From an uncultured Bacteroidota bacterium (GTDB taxonomy: Bacteria > Bacteroidota > Bacteroidia > 2-12-FULL-35-15), in NCBI GenBank assembly GCA_903926385.1, contig CAIYIS010000045.1, forward strand, positions 237,569 through 301,568: a DNA stretch of 64,000 bases, given 5' to 3'. This document shows positions 7,040 through 15,341 of this stretch, in pieces. Within the stretch, counting starts at the first letter, position 1. Each line of letters starts with the position of its first letter. The translations under genes and the position numbers were made by a program. The notes under the pieces were generated by a model, which was given only the letters and a program-made list of their open reading frames with translations, did no database searches and was not told the origin of the DNA.

Positions 7040-7837
7040 ATGAGTAATCAAAAAACAACATCAGGCGGATTTAACTTTATGTCTGCATTAGTAGCAATTG
7101 TAGTATCTATTGCAGTTGGAATTATTATTTACAAAGTAGTGTTAGGAGCAGCCGGAAACTTTGATGTAGAGGGTCACCCAAAACCAGGAAATTATTTAGG
7201 AATGATGTACAAAGGAGGATTTATTGTTCCGTTGTTAATTGGTATCTTAATTATAGTTGTTACTTTTTCTATTGAGCGTTTGATTACTATTGCTCGTGCA
7301 AAAGGAAAAGGAAACACTACCAACTTTGTTAAAAACATTAAAGCCATGATTGCTGCTCATCAATATGACGAAGCAATTACAGCATGTGATAAACAACAAG
7401 GTTCTCTTGCCAATGTGGTTCGTGCAGGTGTTGAAAAACTAAAATCAATTCATGGTGATGGTTCGATGAACAAAGAAACAAAAGTGGCGTCACTTCAAAA
7501 AGAAATTGAAGAAGCAACATCACTTGAGTTACCAATGTTGTCGAAAAATCTTGTTATTATCTCTACATGTGCATCCATTGCTACATTATGGGGGCTAATC
7601 GGAACAGTATTGGGTATGATTCGTTCGTTTGCCGCGTTAGCAGCAGCAGGAGCTCCTGATACCAACGCATTATCTCAAGGTATTTCTGAGGCACTTATCA
7701 ATACCGCTCTTGGTATTACAGCTTCGGTAATCGGAATTATTATGTATAACTATTTTTCTACCCGTGTAGATGCTATTACTTATAGTATGGACGAGGCAGG
7801 TTTTACCATTGTACAATCAGTAAGTGCAGCTGAATAA
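7040..7837 (+). CDS. exbB: ExbB/TolQ/MotA-family proton-channel protein
   Basis: 265 residues with membrane segments near residues 13-36, 55-78, 170-195 and 215-240. The segment carrying TLWGLIGTVLGMIRSF and the later ALINTALGITASVIGII helix are the conserved core of ExbB/TolQ/MotA proteins, which form a pentameric proton channel around ExbD and power TonB. The N-terminal extra membrane segment is usual for Bacteroidota ExbB. First gene of a tightly packed operon with two exbD and one tonB. Confidence 0.95.
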   Translation: MSNQKTTSGGFNFMSALVAIVVSIAVGIIIYKVVLGAAGNFDVEGHPKPGNYLGMMYKGGFIVPLLIGILIIVVTFSIERLITIARAKGKGNTTNFVKNIKAMIAAHQYDEAITACDKQQGSLANVVRAGVEKLKSIHGDGSMNKETKVASLQKEIEEATSLELPMLSKNLVIISTCASIATLWGLIGTVLGMIRSFAALAAAGAPDTNALSQGISEALINTALGITASVIGIIMYNYFSTRVDAITYSMDEAGFTIVQSVSAAE

Positions 7838-7874
7838 TCGGAAGCAACTTTTTTTAACCTATATATAATAAGAC

Positions 7875-8537
7875 ATGCCTAAAATAAAAATGCCGAAAGG
7901 CAACCCATCACTTGATATGACTCCAATGGTGGATTTGGCGTTCCTTTTGGTTACTTTTTTTATGCTTACCGCTTCTGTTCGTATGACCGAACCTGTTATT
8001 GTAGATACGCCCGATTCTCATTCTGATAAACTATTACCCGAAAATGTAATTATGTTGACAGTTGATAAAAGAGGAAAGGCCTATTTTAATATCAGCAATG
8101 TGGAGGTAAGAACAAAAACGTTGGAACGGATGGGGAAGCAATACAATATGACTTTTACCCCTGCTGAAATAAAAGCATTTGGTAAAATGACCAGTTTTGG
8201 AGTACCAATGAATCAGTTGAAAAAGTTTATTGCCTTAAGCGAGAAAGAAAAAGAAAAGTTTGTTTCTCCCGGTGTTCCTCTCGATTCGCTCGATAATCAA
8301 TTATCTTACTGGATACGTTTCGGACATATTCAGGAAAGAACATTGGCAAAAGAGGCACAGGAAAAAGCGAAAAGCGTGGGACGCACATTTAAAGATACAC
8401 CTTTGCGTTTTGCAATTAAAGCAGACGGACAATCGAATTTCTTAAATGTAAAAGATGTGATAAAGGTTTTGACAGATAACGATATTTATGTGTTCAACCT
8501 GATTACAAACCTTGAAAAAGGTGATGAGAAAAAATAA
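7875..8537 (+). CDS. exbD: ExbD/TolR-family protein, first copy
   Basis: 220 residues: short basic N-terminus, then DMTPMVDLAFLLVTFFML with the proton-relay Asp at residue 19, one membrane helix, and a periplasmic domain. The periplasmic part is longer than in classical ExbD (about 140 residues) because of a charged insert near residues 85-150, a common feature of Bacteroidota copies; the family core resumes at RFAIKADGQSNFLNVKDVI. It works with ExbB to convert proton-motive force into TonB motion. Followed after 36 bp by a second exbD. Confidence 0.95.
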   Translation: MPKIKMPKGNPSLDMTPMVDLAFLLVTFFMLTASVRMTEPVIVDTPDSHSDKLLPENVIMLTVDKRGKAYFNISNVEVRTKTLERMGKQYNMTFTPAEIKAFGKMTSFGVPMNQLKKFIALSEKEKEKFVSPGVPLDSLDNQLSYWIRFGHIQERTLAKEAQEKAKSVGRTFKDTPLRFAIKADGQSNFLNVKDVIKVLTDNDIYVFNLITNLEKGDEKK

Positions 8538-8573
8538 CTTTTGAATTAAAAATATAACTTATAACATAAAGAC

Positions 8574-9233
8574 ATGGCAGAAGTAAATACCGGTGACGGT
8601 GGCGGGCATGGTAAACACGATAAGAAACGCGCTAAGAAGTCGTCAACTCGAATTGACATGACACCGATGGTGGATTTGGCGTTCTTGCTTCTTACGTTTT
8701 TCGTTTTGACGTCCACTTTCAGCAAATCAAAAGTAATGGAGATTCCGTTTCCTAAGGATCCGAAAGATTTGAAAGTACAGCAAAAAGTAAACAATGCGAT
8801 TACTTTTTTAATGACAAAAGACAATAAAATATACTATTACAACGGGGAGTTTTATCCTAAAAACAACAAAGATGGTAAACCTCCAACCACTATTACGGCT
8901 ACTGATTTTTCAGGAAAAGGATTACATGAATTATTGTTGGATAGAAATAAACCAACCGTAGATGCAATCAAAAAACTGGAAGAACGTTATAAAAACAAAG
9001 AAATTGCAGACACTACCTATAGAAGATTAGCAATTGCCGAACAAGGCCGTAAAGCTGTTCCTGAAAAGGGCATTGTTGCAGGATTAACTGTTCTTATCAA
9101 AACAGACGACAAAGCAGTTTACAAGAATGTGGTAGACTTAATAGACGAGGTGAAAATTTGCAACATTGGTATCTATGCCATAGTGGATATGATGCCAAGT
9201 GAAAAAGAACTAATAGATGCAGCATCTAATTAA
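8574..9233 (+). CDS. exbD: ExbD/TolR-family protein, second copy
   Basis: 219 residues with a longer basic, Gly/His-containing N-terminus, then DMTPMVDLAFLLLTFFVL; the relay Asp is residue 34. One membrane helix and a periplasmic domain with its own insert, ending with a conserved VDLIDEVKICNIGIYAIVD core. Two unlike exbD copies beside one exbB are usual in Bacteroidota and may assemble as a heteromeric stator. ATG at 8574; the gap to tonB is 16 bp. Confidence 0.95.
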   Translation: MAEVNTGDGGGHGKHDKKRAKKSSTRIDMTPMVDLAFLLLTFFVLTSTFSKSKVMEIPFPKDPKDLKVQQKVNNAITFLMTKDNKIYYYNGEFYPKNNKDGKPPTTITATDFSGKGLHELLLDRNKPTVDAIKKLEERYKNKEIADTTYRRLAIAEQGRKAVPEKGIVAGLTVLIKTDDKAVYKNVVDLIDEVKICNIGIYAIVDMMPSEKELIDAASN

Positions 9234-9249
9234 TAAAAGATAAAGAAAC

Positions 9250-10062
9250 ATGGCAGAAAAGACATTATTTAACGAATGGACCGATGTGGTGTCGGAAGGG
9301 CGTAATTCTCTGGTTTTTCAAAACAGAAACCAGGTTTACGGAGCTTTCGAACTTCGCAGACGTTACAATCGAACAGTAACCATTGCGCTTTCTATAGCAG
9401 TGATTGCCTTTTTATTTTTGGTGAGTATTCCAAAAATAATGGAATTGATAGAAGGACTGAAAAAAGAAGAGGTGAAGAGTATTGAGATTACTTCGGCAGA
9501 TTTAACACCTCCTCCGCTGGATGATAAAACACCACCACCACCACCACCGCCACCACCACCACCGGTAGAACAAACAATTAAGTTTACACCTCCTGTGGTA
9601 ACGGATGAACAAGTGGTAGATCCTCCTCCGGTAATTACAGAAGATTCTCCAAAAATCAGTACAGAAACACATGAGAAAACAGGAGATGACGAAATTGTGG
9701 TTCCGGAAGAAACCAATAAAGTAGTTGCACCGGTAGAAGACCAGATATTCCTGGTAGTTGAACAGGCTGCTGATTTTCCGGGAGGGATTAACGAGATGTA
9801 TAAATTTATCCAGAAAAGTGTGGTATATCCACAGGTAGAAAAAGAAGCCGGAATTACCGGAACTTGCTACGTATCTTTTGTGGTTGAGAAAAACGGAAGT
9901 ATTACCGATGTACAAGTGGCAAGAGGAGTTTCGGGAGGACCGGGCTGCGATAAAGAAGCTATGCGTGTTGTGAAAATAATGCCGGCATGGAAACCTGCCC
10001 GTCAGGCTGGACACGAAGTGCGTTGTCGTTTTACTTTGCCAATCAAGTTTTCGATAAAATAA
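9250..10062 (+). CDS. tonB: TonB energy-transducing protein
   Basis: 270 residues. A cytoplasmic N-terminus with the Bacteroidota signature NQVYGAFELRRRYNR precedes a membrane helix at about 40-60. A proline run (eleven consecutive Pro near residue 95) and a charged linker span the periplasm. The C-terminal 90 residues form the TonB domain that docks to TonB boxes of outer-membrane receptors (FPGGINEMYKF, YPQVEKEAGITGTCYVSFVV, MPAWKPARQAG). It should act with the ExbB/ExbD proteins encoded just upstream and could serve receptors such as the one at 38 kb. Confidence 0.95.
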   Translation: MAEKTLFNEWTDVVSEGRNSLVFQNRNQVYGAFELRRRYNRTVTIALSIAVIAFLFLVSIPKIMELIEGLKKEEVKSIEITSADLTPPPLDDKTPPPPPPPPPPPVEQTIKFTPPVVTDEQVVDPPPVITEDSPKISTETHEKTGDDEIVVPEETNKVVAPVEDQIFLVVEQAADFPGGINEMYKFIQKSVVYPQVEKEAGITGTCYVSFVVEKNGSITDVQVARGVSGGPGCDKEAMRVVKIMPAWKPARQAGHEVRCRFTLPIKFSIK

Positions 10063-10067
10063 ATTTA

Positions 10068-10298
10068 GTGTTTTCAGGCAGTCACCCGTTATTAGAGAAA
10101 CTTCGTGTTTATTCTAATTATGCTATGGTGGCGGTTTATATGGCACTCGGCATCATGTTTTTTTTTACAGATGTGGCTGTCGAAACGTTTCCTTCTTACC
10201 GAAAAGAAATTGGATGCACAATGATGATTTATTCGGTTGTCCGGATAATATTAACCTACAGAAAAAATAAAAGAGAGAAAGATGAGTTCGCGGATTAA
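10068..10298 (+). CDS. Small two-helix membrane protein of the Ton operon (first)
   Basis: Read from the GTG at 10068, six bases after the tonB stop, it gives 76 residues; a longer frame that starts inside tonB is less likely. Two membrane helices flank a short loop (FFTDVAVETFPSYRKEIG), and the protein ends in a very basic tail. Its pattern (FFFxD, PxxRxxxG, RxxxxYRxxKxKxE) is shared with the next gene, so the pair looks like an ancient tandem duplication. It overlaps the next gene by 17 bp. No known function. Confidence 0.7.
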   Translation: MFSGSHPLLEKLRVYSNYAMVAVYMALGIMFFFTDVAVETFPSYRKEIGCTMMIYSVVRIILTYRKNKREKDEFAD

Positions 10299-10551
10299 AA
10301 TAAAACACAGCTGGAATATGCTTCGTTTTTATTTAAGCTTCATGCTTCTCTCTTTTTATTTAACTATAGCCTTCCTTTTTTTGTTTTCAGATATGTGGAA
10401 AGACTTGATTCCGACAGGTAGGGGCTTAATCGGACTAGTCCTGTTAGCTTTCGGGGCGTTTCGTTTTTATGTTGCTTACCGCAGGTACAAAACTAAAAAA
10501 GAAAGAATAAAAGCTGTACAATCTACCAATTCCAATTCTTCAGTTGAATAA
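10282..10551 (+). CDS. Small two-helix membrane protein of the Ton operon (second)
   Basis: 89 residues, starting at the ATG 17 bp before the end of the previous gene. Two membrane helices (about 12-34 and 45-62) separated by FSDMWKDLIPTGRGLIG, then YRRYKTKKERIKA as a basic cytoplasmic tail. It resembles the preceding protein in topology and in spacing of Asp, Pro, Arg and Gly around the loop. Close packing between tonB and a PstS-like gene implies cotranscription and perhaps a role in the same envelope machine. Not recognised. Confidence 0.72.
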   Translation: MSSRIKIKHSWNMLRFYLSFMLLSFYLTIAFLFLFSDMWKDLIPTGRGLIGLVLLAFGAFRFYVAYRRYKTKKERIKAVQSTNSNSSVE

Positions 10552-11464
10552 ATATCTGTTTATATTCATTGTTTCCGTTTTCATTCTGGCTTGTGCCGGA
10601 CAACAAAACGAGCCAACCGATACAGCTACTTCGGGTGCTGTGACTGTTATTGTTGACGAATCGTTTCAGCAATTATTCGATACACAAATTTATACTTTCG
10701 AGAGCTTGTATCCGAATGCCCGTGTAAAAGCTAAATACATGTCGGAAACTAATGCCCTGCAGCAAATGATGAATGATTCGTGTAAGGTTGCAGTAATGTG
10801 TCGCGATTTGACAAAAGATGAACGTAAGTCGTTTGAACAAAAAAACATTTTCCCTATTTCTACCAAAATAGCAGAAGACGCAATTGCCTTAATTGTGAAC
10901 CCTGAAAATATCGACTCATCGCTTACTATAGAAAAGGTGAAATCTATTCTGCTTGGCAATGATACACTATGGAGTCAGATTAATCCAAAAAATAAATCTG
11001 GAAAAATAAAAGTAGTATTCGACAATGCAGGTTCGGCCAACGAGCGCTATATGAAAGATACTGTGCTGAAAGGAAAAGATTACGGAAAGAATGTGTTTGC
11101 TGTTAAATCGAATCCGGAAGTAATAGATTATGTAAGCAAAAATAAAAATGCAATTGGTTTTTTGAGTGTAAACTGGATAAGCGATCGTGACGACACGGTG
11201 GCACTTAATTTTCTAAAAAAAATAAATGTGCTGGGTATTAAGAAAGACGATGCATCTGAAGCTTATCAGCCTTTTCAGGCCTACATCAAAACAAAAGATT
11301 ATCCGTTTTGCAGAGATGTGTTTACCATCAATCGTCAAACCCGTAGCGGACTTGGTATGGGTTTTGTATCATTTGTAGCTGGTGAGAAAGGACAACTGAT
11401 GATTTTAAAAGCAGGTTTGGTTCCTTCCATTGCGCCTACTCGAATGGTCAGAATAAGTTATTAA
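10544..11464 (+). CDS. PstS-like substrate-binding lipoprotein
   Basis: 306 residues from a TTG start overlapping the previous gene by 8 bp. The signal ends in a lipobox (ILAC, Cys at about residue 17), so it is a lipoprotein. The fold is that of phosphate-type periplasmic binding proteins: VTVIVDESFQQLFD, ALQQMMNDSCKVAVMCRDLT, and a C-terminal FVSFVAGEKGQLMILKAGLVP helix. No ABC permease genes are nearby; in Bacteroidota such proteins commonly sit in Ton operons next to a TPR gene, as here. The ligand could be phosphate, but binding residues were not verified. Confidence 0.82.
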   Translation: MNKYLFIFIVSVFILACAGQQNEPTDTATSGAVTVIVDESFQQLFDTQIYTFESLYPNARVKAKYMSETNALQQMMNDSCKVAVMCRDLTKDERKSFEQKNIFPISTKIAEDAIALIVNPENIDSSLTIEKVKSILLGNDTLWSQINPKNKSGKIKVVFDNAGSANERYMKDTVLKGKDYGKNVFAVKSNPEVIDYVSKNKNAIGFLSVNWISDRDDTVALNFLKKINVLGIKKDDASEAYQPFQAYIKTKDYPFCRDVFTINRQTRSGLGMGFVSFVAGEKGQLMILKAGLVPSIAPTRMVRISY

Positions 11465-11487
11465 ATAAATAAAGAGAGAAAATAAAA

Positions 11488-13083
11488 ATGAAAAAAGTAA
11501 GATTATTTGTAAGTGCTGCGTTAATGCTGTCCACAACTGTATTTTCGCAATCGCTGAACGAAGCAATAAAACAAACCGTTAACGAACAGTTTGAACCTGC
11601 CGAAATAAGCTTCAAATCGTTGATACAAGCCACACCTAATAGCGGTGAGATTTACTTCTATTACGGAGAAAATTTCTTCAGAAATAATAATTTAGATAAG
11701 GCACTGGTGATGTATAACAAAGCCGTGGAGGTGAATGCAACCAGTCCGTTTGGATACATTGGTTTGGGTAAAATACAGTGGGAGCAAGGAAAACAAACCG
11801 AAGCAAAAGCTAATTTTTATAAAGCACAAACATTATCTGCTAATAAAAATGCAACAGTGTTGATGAAAATAGCGGAAGAGTATATCAATGCTGATCAAAA
11901 AAACTTGGTGGATGCGTTCACTTTACTCGATCTTGCAGCTAAACTTGAACCGAAAAATCCGGAAGTGTTTATCTTAACAGGAGATGCTTTTTTAGAACAA
12001 AATAACGGAAACAAAGCCATCGAGAATTATGAAAAAGCTTCGGCACTTGATGCTAAATCTGTAAAGGCAATTCTACGTCAGGGGCAGCTTTGGAACCGCA
12101 GTCGTAATTACGAAAAAGCGGTGGAGTTTTATAAAAAATCAAAACTTGTCGATTCATCTTTTGCACCTGCTTACCGCGAGTTGGCCGAAATTTATTTCCG
12201 TATGCAAAAATACAAAATAGCATCCGACCAATATAAAAGATACCTGGAGCTGAATCCAAACTGCAGTGCAAAGGCCCGTTATGCTGGGTTTTTGGAAGAA
12301 GCGAAACAATACAAAGAATCTGTAGAAGCATGTAAAGACGCCTTAAAATGCGATACTAACAATATCTATTTGTACCGTTACCTGTCGTTTGATTATTATA
12401 ATTTGAAAGATTACGAAAACGGGATGATGAGCAGTAATGCATTCTTTAAACGCGTTACGCAAAGCGTAAAAGTGCTTTCTCAGGATTATGAATATCATGG
12501 AAAATTCAATTCCCAAACCGGAAAAGATTCTCTTGCCATAATTGATTTTAAAAAGGCAATGGAAATGGATACTACCCGCAAAGACCTGAACAACGAAATA
12601 GCTTCGAGTTATATGAAAATGAAAAAATATGCTGAGGCAGTTGAAATTTATAGTAAGAAAATAAAGTCAGGAAAAGGTACGGTTAACGATTCGCTTGCTA
12701 TAGGTCGTGCATATTATTATCTGAAAGATTTTACAAATGCCGATTCTACTTTTGCTCAGGTTGCTCGTTTACGCCCTAATTTATTTCAGGGATATTTGTG
12801 GAGAGCAAAAACCAATGTGCAGCTCGACCCTGATCCGAAAACAAGCAACAAGTGGTTGGCAAAAACCTATTATGAAAGTTTTCTGGCCAAACTAAAACCG
12901 GAAGACAATGAAAAACAAAAGTCGTATGTAATAGAGGCTAATAATTATCTTGGATTTTACTTCCTCAACAAAAAAGAATACTGTACTGCCAAAACATACT
13001 TCCAGTCTATTCTGACATTGGACCCAGCAAATTCTACTGCTAAAAAAATTATTGAAAGTGCAGAAAGTAAAAAATGTCCTTAG
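11488..13083 (+). CDS. TPR-repeat periplasmic protein
   Basis: 531 residues with a Sec signal peptide (MKKVRLFVSAALMLSTTVFSQ). Tetratricopeptide repeats fill nearly the whole chain; examples are NNNLDKALVMYNKAVEVN near residue 70, NGNKAIENYEKASALD near 172 and QKYKIASDQYKRYLELNP near 240. A protein-protein scaffold in the periplasm is likely. It starts 23 bp after the PstS-like gene and closes the Ton operon before a strong terminator. Partners are probably the Ton components or the lipoprotein upstream; this is inferred from context alone. Confidence 0.88.
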   Translation: MKKVRLFVSAALMLSTTVFSQSLNEAIKQTVNEQFEPAEISFKSLIQATPNSGEIYFYYGENFFRNNNLDKALVMYNKAVEVNATSPFGYIGLGKIQWEQGKQTEAKANFYKAQTLSANKNATVLMKIAEEYINADQKNLVDAFTLLDLAAKLEPKNPEVFILTGDAFLEQNNGNKAIENYEKASALDAKSVKAILRQGQLWNRSRNYEKAVEFYKKSKLVDSSFAPAYRELAEIYFRMQKYKIASDQYKRYLELNPNCSAKARYAGFLEEAKQYKESVEACKDALKCDTNNIYLYRYLSFDYYNLKDYENGMMSSNAFFKRVTQSVKVLSQDYEYHGKFNSQTGKDSLAIIDFKKAMEMDTTRKDLNNEIASSYMKMKKYAEAVEIYSKKIKSGKGTVNDSLAIGRAYYYLKDFTNADSTFAQVARLRPNLFQGYLWRAKTNVQLDPDPKTSNKWLAKTYYESFLAKLKPEDNEKQKSYVIEANNYLGFYFLNKKEYCTAKTYFQSILTLDPANSTAKKIIESAESKKCP

Positions 13084-13105
13084 AAGTTAAAATGGATTTC
13101 TTAGC

Positions 13106-13137
13106 AAAAAAGCTCCCTGTCATTAGGGAGCTTTTTT
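13106..13137 (+). terminator. Rho-independent terminator of the Ton operon
   Basis: Perfect 13-bp stem AAAAAAGCTCCCT / AGGGAGCTTTTTT with a 6-nt loop, ending in a T run, 22 bp after the TPR gene. Confidence 0.93.
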
Positions 13138-13295
13138 GTTTTTTAGGCATTATAAGTAATGGTAGGTATTCCTAATATTGTTTCGGAAGGCATTTCTGTT
13201 TTCGGCAATTAATGCAAACCAATTTTTCTAGGGTTTTGAATTGAAGTCCAAACCTGCCCCTTCGCTTTTGTCAGTAAAATAAGAGTGTTTAACGC

Positions 13296-13317
13296 AAATG
13301 TGATTTATATCACATTT
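13296..13317. promoter_or_regulatory. CRP/FNR-family-type palindrome upstream of korAB
   Basis: AAATGTGAT-TTAT-ATCACATTT has perfect 9-bp arms around 4 bp and contains TGTGA-N6-TCACA. It differs from the ideal E. coli CRP site only in two central bases. It lies about 27 bp upstream of the -7 element at 13344, i.e. centred near -50, where an activator could work. Which CRP/FNR-family regulator binds in this organism is unknown. Confidence 0.75.
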
Positions 13318-13343
13318 TTCGAGTTCCGCATTGGTATTAAACC

Positions 13344-13351
13344 TATCTTTG
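13344..13351 (+). promoter_or_regulatory. Candidate -7 promoter element of korAB (TATCTTTG)
   Basis: TATCTTTG matches TAnnTTTG, 80 bp upstream of the korA ATG at 13432. Confidence 0.6.
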
Positions 13352-13431
13352 TCTCCCGAAAACAAAAAACAAAATATTGAACCTCTCCATAATCAATATA
13401 TAATTCAAAATACACAAATTACAAATTGCAA

Positions 13432-15282
13432 ATGGCTGCAACAACAGAGATTAAAACAGATGTAGTAATACTTTTTGCCGGAGATTCCGGAGATGGTATT
13501 CAGTTAACAGGTACCCAATTTACAACCACAGCTGCACTTTATGGCAACGACATCAGTACGTTTCCTAATTTTCCGGCCGAAATTCGTGCCCCGCAAGGCA
13601 CCATAGCCGGTGTTTCGGGTTTTCAGCTTCACTTTGGTTCTCACGAAATTTATACTGCAGGCGATGCTTCGGATGTATTGGTGGTAATGAATGCTGCAGC
13701 ATTAAAAGCTAATCTTCGTCAATTAAAGGCAGGAGGAATAATTATTGCCAACACCGATGGTTTTGATGCAAAAAATTTAAAACTTGCCAAGTATCCCGAT
13801 GGTGTAAATCCTTTGCGCGATAGTTCTCTCGAAAAATTTAAAGTTTACGAAATTGATGTTACCAAAATAACCCGCACAGCTCTTGATGGCTCAGGGTTGG
13901 GAACAAAAGAAATGGATCGTTCTAAAAATATGTTCGTTTTAGGATTTATCTATTGGATGTATAACCGTAAACTCGACAATTCGATTGAGTTTTTGAAAGA
14001 ACAATTTAAAAAACGTCCGGACCTGATCGAAGCAAACACAAAAGTGCTGAAAGCAGGATTTAATTATGGAGATACAGTGGAAGCTCCGATGGCACGTTTT
14101 GAAGTTAAACCTGCACCAGTTGAAAAAGGAACCTACAGAAGCATTATGGGAAATCAGGCAGCTGCCATAGGCTTGATAGCTGCAGCCGAAAAATCGGGAT
14201 TGCCTTTGTTTTTGGGGACGTATCCTATCACACCGGCTTCGGATATACTTCATGAATTAGCAAAATACAAAAACTTCGGAATAAAAACTTTTCAGGCCGA
14301 AGACGAGATAGCGGCTATCACTTCTTCTATTGGTGCGGCTTTTGGAGGCTCTTTGGCAGTTACTACTTCATCTGGTCCTGGAATTGCCCTTAAAGGCGAA
14401 GCCATTGGTCTTGCACTGATGCTTGAATTACCTCTGGTGGTGGTTAATATTCAGCGTGGTGGACCAAGTACAGGGTTGCCTACCAAAACAGAACAAGCCG
14501 ACCTTATGCAGGCTTTATATGGTAGAAATGGCGAAGCTCCCGTTCCTGTTGTGGCAGCTTATTCGCCTTCCGATTGTTTTTATACTGCTTTCGAAGCTTG
14601 TAAAATTGCTGTAGAATTTATGACTCCGGTTTTCTTTTTGAGCGATGGTTATATTGCTAACGGAGCTGAGCCTTGGAAATTCCCTGCAGCTGCCGATATG
14701 CCTGAAATAAAAATTCAGTATGCAAAAAATGAATTGAAAGAAGGCGAATTGTACAAACCTTATAAGAGAAACGAAAAATTATCGCGTCCGTGGGCTGTGC
14801 CCGGAACCAAAGGGTTGGAGCACCGTATAGGCGGTATTGAAAAAGAAAACGAAACCGGTAATATTTCATACGACCCGGAAAACCACGAACTGATGGTAAA
14901 ACTTCGTCAGGCTAAAGTGGACGGTATAGCTAATTACATTCCATTGCAGACTATCGACAATGGAAATGCAAAAGGTAAACTGCTTGTTTTGGGTTGGGGC
15001 TCTACATACGGCTCTATCAAAACTGCCGTGAAAGAAGCCATTGCCGAAGGTTATGATGTGTCGCATGCTCAGGTTAAATATTTAAATCCTTTCCCTAAAA
15101 ATTTGAGTGAAATGCTGAGCAACTTCGAGTATATATTGATTCCGGAGATTAACAACGGACAATTGATTAAAGTGATTCGTGATAAATATTTTGTTGATGC
15201 CAAAGGATTGAACAAAATTCAAGGTTTACCTTTTACTTCTAGAGAAATTAAAAATAAAATTATTGAAATACTTAAAGGATAG
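13432..15282 (+). CDS. korA: 2-oxoacid:ferredoxin oxidoreductase, fused gamma-alpha subunit
   Basis: 616 residues from the ATG at 13432 (an upstream in-frame TTG at 13426 is less likely). The N-terminal 190 residues are a gamma-type domain (FAGDSGDGIQLTGTQF, FPAEIRAPQGT); residues from about 235 form the alpha domain (LGTYPITPASDILHELA, EDEIAAITSSIGAAFGG, TSSGPGIALKGEAIGLA) that builds the thiamine-diphosphate active site with the beta subunit. This gamma-alpha fusion is the 2-oxoglutarate:ferredoxin type. It would make succinyl-CoA, or carboxylate it in reverse, with ferredoxin as electron partner. Substrate choice (2-oxoglutarate or pyruvate) cannot be settled from motifs alone. Confidence 0.92.
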   Translation: MAATTEIKTDVVILFAGDSGDGIQLTGTQFTTTAALYGNDISTFPNFPAEIRAPQGTIAGVSGFQLHFGSHEIYTAGDASDVLVVMNAAALKANLRQLKAGGIIIANTDGFDAKNLKLAKYPDGVNPLRDSSLEKFKVYEIDVTKITRTALDGSGLGTKEMDRSKNMFVLGFIYWMYNRKLDNSIEFLKEQFKKRPDLIEANTKVLKAGFNYGDTVEAPMARFEVKPAPVEKGTYRSIMGNQAAAIGLIAAAEKSGLPLFLGTYPITPASDILHELAKYKNFGIKTFQAEDEIAAITSSIGAAFGGSLAVTTSSGPGIALKGEAIGLALMLELPLVVVNIQRGGPSTGLPTKTEQADLMQALYGRNGEAPVPVVAAYSPSDCFYTAFEACKIAVEFMTPVFFLSDGYIANGAEPWKFPAAADMPEIKIQYAKNELKEGELYKPYKRNEKLSRPWAVPGTKGLEHRIGGIEKENETGNISYDPENHELMVKLRQAKVDGIANYIPLQTIDNGNAKGKLLVLGWGSTYGSIKTAVKEAIAEGYDVSHAQVKYLNPFPKNLSEMLSNFEYILIPEINNGQLIKVIRDKYFVDAKGLNKIQGLPFTSREIKNKIIEILKG

Positions 15283-15341
15283 ATTCAGTATTGAATTGAA
15301 AATAGAAAGTAGTTCAGAAAAAACAATATCAAATTAAAAGA

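Noticed and set aside
9502-10014. 170-residue minus-strand ORF with Trp-rich run
   Set aside because: Antisense of the TonB proline run (CCA repeats read as TGG).
9987-10067. Extended start of the first small Ton-operon protein inside tonB
   Set aside because: The extra residues are encoded within the conserved TonB C-terminal domain in another frame; the GTG at 10068 just after the tonB stop is a better start.
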